Part shown: piece by piece, positions 30,419 to 36,826 of the stretch | How the letters are laid out: every line of letters starts with the position of its first letter | Position numbering within the stretch: position 1 is the first letter of the stretch | Origin: CAYRGC01 sp964423795 | Lineage (GTDB): Bacteria; Patescibacteriota; Gracilibacteria; Peribacterales; Peribacteraceae | Reading direction: 5' to 3' | NCBI GenBank assembly: GCA_964423795.1 | Contig: CAYRGC010000012.1 | Span: forward strand, 1 to 36,826 | Length of the DNA stretch: 36,826 nucleotides | The notes under the pieces: model-generated | What the model was told of the DNA's origin: nothing | Databases searched by the model: none | What the model saw: only the letters and a program-made list of their open reading frames with translations | Position numbers and translations under genes: made by a program

Positions 30419-32473
30419 TCAGACCGGTCGGTCGTAGGTTCCGGCCTCCGCCAAGCCCAAAGATCGTGATGCCGCCCTGCGCGCGCGGGTGATGAGCTCG
30501 GGGTTCAAGAGCGCCGAGGCGTCGATGTCCGGCATGCCGCTCTGGCGGACGCCGTAGAGCTCGCCCGGGCCGCGGAGCTTGAGGTCGATCTCGGCCAAGA
30601 GGAATCCCGACTCGTGCTGCTCCATCGCCTTGAGGCGCGGCGAACCCGCCTGCTCCTGCGAGGTCGCGAAGAGGAAGCAGTGGCTCTTGTGGTCGCCGCG
30701 TCCCACACGCCCCCGGAGCTGGTGCAACTGCGCGAGGCCGAAACGCTCGGCTCCTTCGATGAGGATGATCGTGGCGTTCGGGACGTCGATGCCGACCTCG
30801 ATCACGGAGGTCGAGACGAGGATGTCGCTCTTCTTGTCCCGGAACTCCTGCATCACCTGCTGCTTCTCCTGCGGCGTGAGTTTCCCGTGGAGGAGCGCGA
30901 CGCGCCGGTGCGGGAATTCCTGCCGCAGGCGCTTGGCCTCCGCCTCGACGTTCTTCACTTCCGCGAGCTGCTCGCTCTCGGTGATGAGCGGGCAGATGAC
31001 GAACGCCTGTCTCCCCTCCCCGATCTGGTGGTCGATGAAACCCTCGACCGTGCGGCGCTCCTTGGGGCCCACGACGCGCGTCGAGATCGGCTGGCGGCGC
31101 CCGGGCTTCTCGAGAAGCACCGACAGGTCATGCTCGCCGTAGGCGGTGAGCGCGAGCGTGCGCGGGATCGGCGTCGCCGTCATGGAGAGGAAGTGGGGGC
31201 TCCCCTTCTCCTTCAGGCGCTGGCGCTGGCGCACTCCGAAGCGGTGCTGCTCGTCGACGATCACGAGGCGCAGGTCCTTGAAGCGCACGTCCTCCTCGAT
31301 GAGCGCGTGCGTGCCCACGACGATGTCCACGGTCCCCGAGGCCACGCCGAGCTTGATGCGGTCGGCGTCCGGCCGGGGCGTGGAGCCCGTGAGGAGCGCG
31401 ACCGCGGGGAGCTGGAACTCCTTGAGCTTCGGATACTCCTTGGACATCTCCAGGAAGTGCCGGAAGTTGAGCAGCAGCTTCGTGATGCCTTCCGCGTGCT
31501 GCCGCGCGAGCACTTCCGTCGGCACCATGAGCGCGACCTGCGCGCCCGCGCGCACGACGTTCGCCATCACGGCGACCGCGACGAGCGTCTTGCCGGAACC
31601 CACGTCGCCCTCGAGGAGGCGCGACATCGGGATCGCCCCCTCCATGTCCTTCAGGATCTCGTAGATCGCCACTTTCTGGCTGCCCGTCGGCGTGAACTTG
31701 AGCGACGCGAACAGCGCGCGGATGAGCTCGATGTCCATCGGGGTCTTGAGGCGGGACTGCACCGCGCTCTGCCAGTCGCGCCGACGCTCGAGCGCCTCGT
31801 GTTGCAGCGCGTACGCGTGCTCGAAGGTCAGGCGCGCGCGGGCGGCCGCGATCTGCTCTGGATTCTCCGGGAAGTGCAGCGCGCGGATGCAGTCCTTGCG
31901 CGCGATGAGCTTCTCCTCCGCGACCACGTCGGGCGGCAGCGTCTCCTTCAGCTCGTCGACGGCCTTCGCGACGAGCGGCATCTTCTGGCGGAGCCAGCGC
32001 GTGGTGATGACGTCATGCTGGGGGTAGATCGGCACGAGGCGGCCCGCGTGCAGCAACGGCCCCTTGCCCGCCATCTCGATCGACGGGCTCTGGAACACGA
32101 GCTTGTATCCCATCTCCGCGAGCTTGCCCGTGAGCACCACCTCGCTGCCGTCCTTGAGCATGCGCTTGATGTGCGGCTGGTTGTACCACACGACGCCGAC
32201 CGATTCGCCGTTGCCGTCGGTGAAGGTCGCCGTGACGAGGCGCTTGCCCCTCTTCGTGTACACGAGCTTCACGTCCTCCACGACGCCGCGGATCGTGACC
32301 TTCTCATCCAGCGGCGCGGTGCCGACCGTGTCCATCTGCGTGAGGTCCTCGTGCGAGCGGGGCAGGTAGAGCAGGAGGTCGAGGACGGTGTGGATGTTCA
32401 GCTTCGCGAGCGCCTCGATGTAGTCGTTCGTCGTCCCGAGGATGCCGGTCGTGAGGACGGTCGAGAGGTGCAT
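30419..32473 (-). CDS. recG: ATP-dependent DNA helicase RecG
   Basis: Branch-migrating helicase that rescues stalled replication forks and processes Holliday junctions. 684 residues, the usual length. An OB/wedge domain comes first (LGTTNDYIEALAKLNIHTV, LPRSHEDLT, VTIRGVVEDVKL), then the SF2 helicase core with Walker A GDVGSGKT (K295), DEQH box (D407-H410), MTATPIPRT, and the RecG-specific end (QLHQLRGRVGRGDHKSHC). ATG 32473 is chosen; the open frame further upstream runs through a palindromic repeat. A TATTCT -10-like hexamer lies 12 bases upstream, inside that repeat. The gene downstream has its own promoter immediately after the recG stop. Confidence 0.96.
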   Translation of the reverse strand: MHLSTVLTTGILGTTNDYIEALAKLNIHTVLDLLLYLPRSHEDLTQMDTVGTAPLDEKVTIRGVVEDVKLVYTKRGKRLVTATFTDGNGESVGVVWYNQPHIKRMLKDGSEVVLTGKLAEMGYKLVFQSPSIEMAGKGPLLHAGRLVPIYPQHDVITTRWLRQKMPLVAKAVDELKETLPPDVVAEEKLIARKDCIRALHFPENPEQIAAARARLTFEHAYALQHEALERRRDWQSAVQSRLKTPMDIELIRALFASLKFTPTGSQKVAIYEILKDMEGAIPMSRLLEGDVGSGKTLVAVAVMANVVRAGAQVALMVPTEVLARQHAEGITKLLLNFRHFLEMSKEYPKLKEFQLPAVALLTGSTPRPDADRIKLGVASGTVDIVVGTHALIEEDVRFKDLRLVIVDEQHRFGVRQRQRLKEKGSPHFLSMTATPIPRTLALTAYGEHDLSVLLEKPGRRQPISTRVVGPKERRTVEGFIDHQIGEGRQAFVICPLITESEQLAEVKNVEAEAKRLRQEFPHRRVALLHGKLTPQEKQQVMQEFRDKKSDILVSTSVIEVGIDVPNATIILIEGAERFGLAQLHQLRGRVGRGDHKSHCFLFATSQEQAGSPRLKAMEQHESGFLLAEIDLKLRGPGELYGVRQSGMPDIDASALLNPELITRARRAASRSLGLAEAGTYDRPV

Positions 32474-32484
32474 GGATGTACACC

Positions 32485-32580
32485 TAGAATACTGGAATAC
32501 TGGGGACTGGAATACTGGGAGATAGATTTCCCGTCCTTTCTTCTCTTTTTCCCCAGTACTCCAGTACTCTAGTATTCCAG
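32485..32580. repeat. Palindromic repeat between divergent genes (AATACTGG family)
   Basis: The left part repeats AATACTGG three times (32488-32518); the right part (32551-32580) is built from the reverse complement, CCAGTA and AGTATTCCAG. The arms could form a long imperfect hairpin around a pyrimidine-rich centre. In translated form this is the ILEYW/EYWSTG text common in spurious ORFs of many bacteria, so it is a dispersed repeat. It supplies the -10 boxes for both divergent genes. Confidence 0.8.
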
Positions 32581-32582
32581 AC

Positions 32583-32972
32583 ATGGCCGATCTCCTCTCC
32601 TCCATCGCGCAGCATTCCGGGGCGTCCGACGACGAGATCAAGAAAGCGGGAAAGCCCGCGGGCGACGACATGGCCGCCGCGCACAAGCAGTACCTCGCGA
32701 AGCTGATCGCCGTGCTCGACGCCAAGACCGTCGATGCCTACGCCCCGTCCTCGCTCGTCGATCCCGCCAAGTACAACGCGCTCAGCGAGCTCGATCGCGG
32801 CAAGGTGGATATCGTGGCGGTGAACATGGCCAGCCAGATCCAGCGCATCGAGGGATTCTTCCGCGACAAGTCCATCCCCGACGCGTCGCCGGAGCTGCAG
32901 ACGATGATCGAGCACCTGTGGAACATGAAAAAGACGGTTGAAGACCAGTACGGTCCCCTCTTCCGCTTCTGA
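32583..32972 (+). CDS. Hypothetical protein (129 aa)
   Basis: Soluble helical protein (MADLLSSIAQHSGASDDEIKK) of no recognised family, rich in short amphipathic helices (SELDRGKVDIVAVNMASQIQRIEGFF). No signal or membrane segment. TAGTAT at 32570-32575, seven bases before the ATG and lying inside the palindromic repeat, is the likely -10 box, so the mRNA would be leaderless. A 74-codon gene follows after two bases, forming a small operon transcribed away from recG. Confidence 0.78.
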   Translation: MADLLSSIAQHSGASDDEIKKAGKPAGDDMAAAHKQYLAKLIAVLDAKTVDAYAPSSLVDPAKYNALSELDRGKVDIVAVNMASQIQRIEGFFRDKSIPDASPELQTMIEHLWNMKKTVEDQYGPLFRF

Positions 32973-32974
32973 CC

Positions 32975-33199
32975 ATGCCGCCTCCGAAGAACGAGATCCT
33001 TCCCGAAGGCCCGCGCGAGAACGAACCGTCCGGCACGCCGGAAAGGAACGAGAAACCGGTGACCCTCGGCGACGTGAAGGAGGAGGTGTCGCTGGAGATC
33101 GACGCGAAGCTCGCGGAGCTCGACAATCGCATCCGTGAACAGCAGCAGCAGAAGTTGCGGGGACAAAGGCTGCCGGAGGACGGCACGCGCGCGGCGTAA
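32975..33199 (+). CDS. Small hypothetical protein (74 aa)
   Basis: Charged protein with a Pro/Glu-rich first third (MPPPKNEILPEGPRENEPSG) and a coiled-coil-like helix afterwards (VKEEVSLEIDAKLAELDNRI, then REQQQQKLRGQR). Follows the 129-aa gene after two bases, so it is translated from the same mRNA and may form a complex with that product. No family recognised. Confidence 0.68.
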   Translation: MPPPKNEILPEGPRENEPSGTPERNEKPVTLGDVKEEVSLEIDAKLAELDNRIREQQQQKLRGQRLPEDGTRAA

Positions 33200-33201
33200 T
33201 C

Positions 33202-33275
33202 ATCCCTCGTCTTCGCTCGGCATGACATCTTTTGTCATGGTTCGTCCCTCGTCAGGCTCGGGATGACATTTTTGC
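33202..33275. repeat. Dispersed intergenic repeat with hairpin
   Basis: Two similar direct copies, CTCGTCTTCGCTCGGCATGACAT and CTCGTCAGGCTCGGGATGACAT in spirit (33208-33230 and 33249-33270), joined by a perfect hairpin CATGACA-TCTTT-TGTCATG (33222-33240). It lies between the convergent 74-aa gene and miaA and could end transcription in both directions. The translated text (SRQARDD type) recurs in spurious ORFs of other bacteria. Confidence 0.6.
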
Positions 33276-33286
33276 TGAAAAGTACG

Positions 33287-34231
33287 TCACTGCATGTCGA
33301 TCCACTGGATCCTCTCGTCTTTCCCCCACCACGTCATCTGCCGTTTCGCGTAGCGGCGGGTGTTGCGGGCGATCGTCTCCCCGAGCGCGCGCCGGTCGAC
33401 CGTCCCGGAGGAGAGCGCCTCGAGGAGTTCGCGGTACCCGTGGCTGATCATGCCGGGGTCTTTCGCCGTGTAGCCCCGCGCAAGCAGGCCCCGGACCTCC
33501 TCGATCCAGCCGCCGTCGAGCATCGCCTGCGCGCGCCGCTCGATGCGCTCCTTCAAAAGCTCGCGCGGCCAGCGCAGTCCGAGCAGCAACGTCTCGTACC
33601 GCGACGGCGCCTTCGCCTTCGCGTCGCGCACCTTTCCCGCCTGCTCCGCGATTTCCATGGCACGCAGCATGTAGACCTTGTTCCGTCGCTCCGTGCGGTC
33701 GGCGGCCTCCGGGTCGAGGGTGCGCAGGCGCGCCTGGAGCGATTTGCCCTCGTCGAAGTCATACTCCCGCGAGAGCCGCTCGCGCACCGCGGGGTTGGAT
33801 TTGCCAGCGAAGGAGAGCCCGTCGACGACCGCGGACACGTAGAGCATCGAGCCGCCCGCGAGGATCGGGACGTGTTGCCGCGCGAGAATCCCGTCGATCG
33901 TCTCCGTCGCGCGCGCCTGGTACCACGCGGCCGTCACCTCCTCCTTCGGATCGAGTTCGTCGAAGAGGTGGTGCGTGACTCCCTTCCTCTCTTCCATCGT
34001 CGCCTTCGCCGTCCCGATGTCGAGATGCTTGTAGACCTGGCGCGAGTCGGCGTTCACGATCTCGGCGTCGGTCCAGTCCCGAGGCTTCTTTTCCCGGATC
34101 CAGAGGGCGAGCTCCACCGCGAGCCCCGTCTTCCCGCTCGCGGTCGGTCCGAGCACGACGAGAAGGGGCTTTTTCGACGACGCGAGATGCTTCTCCGCGA
34201 GATCGATGGCGATAGAGAGCGGTTCACGCAC
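33287..34231 (-). CDS. miaA: tRNA dimethylallyltransferase MiaA
   Basis: Adds a dimethylallyl group to A37 of tRNAs that read UNN codons. 314 residues with the P-loop GPTASGKT (residues 28-35), then DAEIVNADSRQVYKHLDIGTAK, HHLFDELDPKEE, and the later DPGMISHGYRELLEAL and WWGKDERIQWID tail, all typical. Start GTG 34231: TACGCT (34238-34243) ends six bases upstream, with CAGACA (34261-34266) 17 bases further as -35 box, so a leaderless mRNA is predicted. Divergent from clpP. Confidence 0.96.
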   Translation of the reverse strand: MREPLSIAIDLAEKHLASSKKPLLVVLGPTASGKTGLAVELALWIREKKPRDWTDAEIVNADSRQVYKHLDIGTAKATMEERKGVTHHLFDELDPKEEVTAAWYQARATETIDGILARQHVPILAGGSMLYVSAVVDGLSFAGKSNPAVRERLSREYDFDEGKSLQARLRTLDPEAADRTERRNKVYMLRAMEIAEQAGKVRDAKAKAPSRYETLLLGLRWPRELLKERIERRAQAMLDGGWIEEVRGLLARGYTAKDPGMISHGYRELLEALSSGTVDRRALGETIARNTRRYAKRQMTWWGKDERIQWIDMQ

Positions 34232-34367
34232 GACGAGAGCGTACCACGGATGCGAGAGATGTCTGATGAACTTTACATTCTATCCCACCATATCCGTCCG
34301 GTGCGTACAGTGCCGGCCGAAGCCAAAAAACGGTAGAATAGATGCGAACCGTTCCCTCCCCCGTTCC

Positions 34368-35021
34368 ATGCGCCAGAACCCCCTCTCCTCGATCTCCGCC
34401 AAGCTCTCGCGCGGCATGCCGATCCAGGACTTCATCATCCCCACCGTCATCGACAAGACGCCCTTCGGCGAGCGCGCGTACGACATCTACTCGCGCCTCC
34501 TCGAGGAGCGCATCGTCTTTCTCGGCACGGGCATCAACGACGACGTCGCCAACTCGGTCATCGCCCAGCTCCTCTTCCTCGAGAAGCAGGACCCAAAGAA
34601 GGACATCACCCTCTACGTGAACTCCCCGGGCGGCCAGGTCACGTCCACCCTCGCGATGTACGACACGATGCAGCTCGTCCAGCCGGACGTCTCCACGGTG
34701 TGTCTCGGCATGGCGGCCAGCGGCGGCGCGATCGTCCTCATGGGCGGCGCCAAGGGCAAGCGCTACGCGCTCCCCCACAGCGAGATCATGATCCACCAGC
34801 CGCTCGGCGGCACGGAGGGTCAGGCGACGGACATCGCCATCCACGCGGAGCACATCATCAGCACCAAGAACACGCTCAATCAGATGATCGCCGAGCACTC
34901 GGGCCAGAAGGTCGACAAAGTGAAGGCGGATACCGAGCGCGACAAGTTCATGAGCGCCAAGGAAGCCCTCGACTACGGCCTCATCGACAAGATCATCGCG
35001 AAGGTGTCCCCGAAAAAGTGA
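34368..35021 (+). CDS. clpP: ATP-dependent Clp protease proteolytic subunit
   Basis: Serine protease core that degrades unfolded substrates fed by ClpX/ClpA. 217 residues. Sequence includes PTVIDKTPFGERAYDIYSRL, the catalytic Ser in GMAASGGA (S118) and His in ALPHSEIMIHQP (H137). The start at ATG 34368 (MRQNPLSSIS) is in agreement with TAGAAT at 34334-34339 as -10 box, giving a leader of about 22 bases; MPIQDFIIPTV at 34416 is an internal alternative. No Shine-Dalgarno sequence is seen. The 138-aa membrane protein gene begins in its stop codon. No clpX is adjacent. Confidence 0.97.
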   Translation: MRQNPLSSISAKLSRGMPIQDFIIPTVIDKTPFGERAYDIYSRLLEERIVFLGTGINDDVANSVIAQLLFLEKQDPKKDITLYVNSPGGQVTSTLAMYDTMQLVQPDVSTVCLGMAASGGAIVLMGGAKGKRYALPHSEIMIHQPLGGTEGQATDIAIHAEHIISTKNTLNQMIAEHSGQKVDKVKADTERDKFMSAKEALDYGLIDKIIAKVSPKK

Positions 35022-35434
35022 CGAAACGCCGGATAGAATCGCGGTTTCGAAGGTGGCTGCTGCTGCCTCCGCTCCTGCTGCTCGCCATCGATACGTTTCT
35101 CACCCAGTGGTTCCAGCCCAATGCGTATTGGAGAGGCGAGTTCACGACGGTAAACGAGTTCAGCCCCCTGTGGGCGTTCACCATGCGTTCGCATCCACTG
35201 TTGCATATCGGCGCGACGCTTGCGTATGTCGGGATCATCGTCTTGCTCATTCGCGCGTTACCCCGACGCGCTGCGTTCATTGCTTCGCTCACCGTCACGT
35301 TGTGGCATGTGATCGGTTCGGCATCCTGGATCATGTACCGTTTGCCGCAGGGGTATTGGCTGACCGTCGCGTATGCGGGAATCGTCGCGGGTATCCTGGA
35401 GTGGAGCTACAGGAAGTCAGAGTGCTTCCGATAA
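35018..35434 (+). CDS. Small integral membrane protein (138 aa)
   Basis: Unrecognised protein with four hydrophobic segments (about 14-26, 60-79, 86-106, 112-128), basic N-terminus (MTKRRIESRFRRW) and a SPLWAF / HPLLHIGATLAYVG / LTVTLWHVIGSASW pattern with histidines inside membrane segments. GTG 35018 overlaps the clpP stop (GTGA), so translation is probably coupled to clpP. A TAGAAT at 35034 lies after this start and does not fit an in-frame ATG. No function is proposed. Confidence 0.72.
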   Translation: MTKRRIESRFRRWLLLPPLLLLAIDTFLTQWFQPNAYWRGEFTTVNEFSPLWAFTMRSHPLLHIGATLAYVGIIVLLIRALPRRAAFIASLTVTLWHVIGSASWIMYRLPQGYWLTVAYAGIVAGILEWSYRKSECFR

Positions 35435-35444
35435 GGATTTTCGT

Positions 35445-35473
35445 CTGACAGACGCCATGTTTCCGGTTATGCT
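35445..35473 (+). promoter_or_regulatory. Promoter of tgt, leaderless
   Basis: -35 CTGACA (35445-35450), 17-base spacer, -10 TATGCT (35468-35473), then six bases to GTG 35480. The -35 box matches consensus at five of six positions. Confidence 0.78.
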
Positions 35474-35479
35474 CCGAGC

Positions 35480-36553
35480 GTGTTCGAGCTGCTTTCGACA
35501 TCACCGTCCGGTCGCCGCGGCCGCCTTACGACCGCGCACGGCGTCATCGAATCCCCCTTCTTCATGCCCGTCGGCACGGCCGGCGCCATGAAGGGCATCT
35601 CGCATCGTGAGCTCCTCGAGCTCGGCGCCGATATCCTCCTCAGCAATACTTACCACCTGCACCTCCAGCCCGGCGAGGCGATCGTCGAGGAAGCGGGCGG
35701 TCTCCACGAGTTCATCGGCTGGAAGAAGCCGATGCTCACGGACTCCGGCGGGTTCCAGGTCTTCTCGCTCCGTGGCATCAGCAAGATCGTCGAGAATGGC
35801 GTGCACTTCCAGTCACACCTGAACGGCGCTCCCCTCTTCCTCGGTCCCGAGGAGGCGATGCGCATCCAGCATGCGCTCGGCGCGGACATCATCATGTGCT
35901 TCGACCAGTGTCCGCCGTCCACCGCGCCGCGCGCGGACCAGCAGGCGGCGGTCGACCGCACGCTTCGTTGGGCCGCCGACTGCAAGCGGCATCACGAGAA
36001 ATTCAAGGCCCAGCACGGCAAAGCCGTGCTGCTGTTCGGCATCGTGCAGGGCGGACTCGAGCGCGATCTCCGGGAGAAGTGCGCCGAGGAGCTCCGCGCG
36101 ATCGGCTTCGACGGCTACGCCGTCGGCGGGCTCGCCGTCGGTGAAACGGAAGACGAGATGTACGGCATCCTCGACGCCGTCTGTCCCCTTCTCCCCGAGG
36201 ACCAGCCGCGCTATCTCATGGGCGTGGGCCGGCTCGACCAGATGCGTACCGCGGTGGCGAAGGGCATCGACATGTTCGATTGCGTGCTGCCGATGCGCGA
36301 GGCGCGGCACGGCACCGTGTACCTGAGCGACGGCACGAAGTTCCGCGCGACCAAGCCCGAGCTCCTGCACGATCACTCCCCGATCGATCCCGATTCCCCT
36401 TCCCCGCTCAGCCGCGAGCACACGAAGTCCTACCTCTGCCACCTGCTCCGCGCCGGCGAACGGTACGGCGAAACGATCGCGTGCATGCAGAACCTGGGGG
36501 TCACTCTCCAGGTCATGAGGGAGTTACGGAAGAATCTTGAGCAGTCCAAATAA
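35480..36553 (+). CDS. tgt: tRNA-guanine transglycosylase lacking zinc cysteines
   Basis: Exchanges G34 for a queuosine precursor in tRNAs with GUN anticodons. 357 residues, slightly short. Conserved text: GRRGRLTTAHGVIESPFFMPVGT, LTDSGGFQVFSL (first catalytic Asp), VGGLAVGE, and FDCVLPMREARHGT (second catalytic Asp). The usual zinc site CxCxxC...H is altered: the region reads SPSPLS (S306, S308, S311) with the His kept (YLCHL, H321), so all three Cys positions are Ser. Either the site does not bind zinc or it is rebuilt with other ligands (C320 is near). Start GTG 35480 is set by the promoter. The rest of the protein looks intact. Confidence 0.94.
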   Translation: MFELLSTSPSGRRGRLTTAHGVIESPFFMPVGTAGAMKGISHRELLELGADILLSNTYHLHLQPGEAIVEEAGGLHEFIGWKKPMLTDSGGFQVFSLRGISKIVENGVHFQSHLNGAPLFLGPEEAMRIQHALGADIIMCFDQCPPSTAPRADQQAAVDRTLRWAADCKRHHEKFKAQHGKAVLLFGIVQGGLERDLREKCAEELRAIGFDGYAVGGLAVGETEDEMYGILDAVCPLLPEDQPRYLMGVGRLDQMRTAVAKGIDMFDCVLPMREARHGTVYLSDGTKFRATKPELLHDHSPIDPDSPSPLSREHTKSYLCHLLRAGERYGETIACMQNLGVTLQVMRELRKNLEQSK

Positions 36554-36554
36554 A

Positions 36555-36612
36555 CACCAAATTCCAAATACGAAAAACCAATTGATTGAGATTTGGCGCT
36601 TGAGACTTGGTT
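36555..36612. repeat. Intergenic inverted repeat between tgt and rplU
   Basis: CCAAATTCCAAATAC on the left and GATTTGGCGCTTGAGACTTGG on the right form an imperfect palindrome between convergent genes. It resembles the CCAAATTCCAAAT-type dispersed repeats common in bacterial intergenic DNA and could act as a bidirectional transcription stop. Confidence 0.5.
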
Positions 36613-36616
36613 CTTC

Positions 36617-36826
36617 TTACGCCTTGATGCCCGTCACCTCAATCTCCGTGAAGTGCTGGCGGTGACCCTTCACGCGGCGGTAGCGCTTGCGGCGCTTGAA
36701 CTTCTGGATGCGGATCTTCTCCCCGCGGCCGTGCGAGAGCACCTTGGCCTCGACAGAGGCGCCGCTCACGAGCGGGGCGCCGATCGTCACCTTGCTTCCG
36801 TCGGAGACGAGGAAGACCTTGTCGAA
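36617..36826 (-). CDS. rplU: 50S ribosomal protein L21, 5' part beyond the window
   Basis: The last 69 codons of L21, a 23S-rRNA-binding structural protein of the large subunit. The visible part, FDKVFLVSDGSKVTIGAPLV followed by VLSHGRGEKIRIQKFKRRKRYRR and GHRQHFTEIEVTGIKA, is the diagnostic C-terminal half. The start lies off the right edge. Obg at the left of the window and L21 are often neighbours in other bacteria, but here they are about 33 kb apart. Confidence 0.95.
   Translation of the reverse strand, partial: FDKVFLVSDGSKVTIGAPLVSGASVEAKVLSHGRGEKIRIQKFKRRKRYRRVKGHRQHFTEIEVTGIKA

Overview
The window is a GC-rich (low to mid 60s percent by eye), densely packed bacterial chromosome segment with short intergenic gaps and several ATGA or GTGA overlaps. 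TGA is used as an ordinary stop (obg, recG, clpP, the macroglobulin gene), so the standard bacterial code applies. The mix of genes suggests a Patescibacteria/CPR lineage such as Peribacteria or Peregrinibacteria, but that assignment is inference: small hypothetical proteins, an archaeal-type PEP carboxylase, VanW, a Ser-rich lipoprotein, and coordinates full of short intergenic palindromic repeats.

Layout. 1-3541: the start of dnaK (minus strand, cut by the window edge) under a promoter overlapped by a CIRCE/HrcA operator, two hypothetical genes, then the ribosome-assembly GTPase obg. 3620-5164: an unusual 514-residue protein with three copies of a module resembling sigma-70 region 2. 5749-9118: tRNA-Ala(CGC), whose last 17 bases are repeated at 9102; between the repeats is a 3.3 kb AT-rich island with a PD-(D/E)XK nuclease and a DNA methyltransferase but no intact integrase. 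9125-10248: TspO, a small lipoprotein and tRNA-Phe, the last preceded by two tandem repeats containing its own 5' end. 10255-14491: SGNH hydrolase, GT8 glycosyltransferase, archaeal-type PEP carboxylase. 14498-26880: envelope genes (PBP1C and alpha-2-macroglobulin in one operon, VanW, DsbA-like oxidoreductase, lipoprotein, a PilC-cap/membrane fusion). 26899-30417: hydrolase, Pro-rich protein, SAM methyltransferase and homocysteine S-methyltransferase. 30419-36826: recG, small hypotheticals, miaA, clpP, tgt and the 3' part of rplU.

The most interesting signal is upstream of the homocysteine S-methyltransferase (minus strand, 30252-30417): a sigma-70-like promoter, then a 25-codon ORF with six Met codons in seven (MMMAMMM), then mutually exclusive hairpins ending in a terminator. 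This has the geometry of a ribosome-mediated methionine attenuator, placed before a gene that makes methionine.

A second theme is start-site architecture. At least a dozen genes, including the leader peptide, have a -10 hexamer ending 6-8 bases before the start codon and no Shine-Dalgarno sequence, which predicts leaderless mRNAs as the common mode here. I used this pattern to choose several GTG starts.
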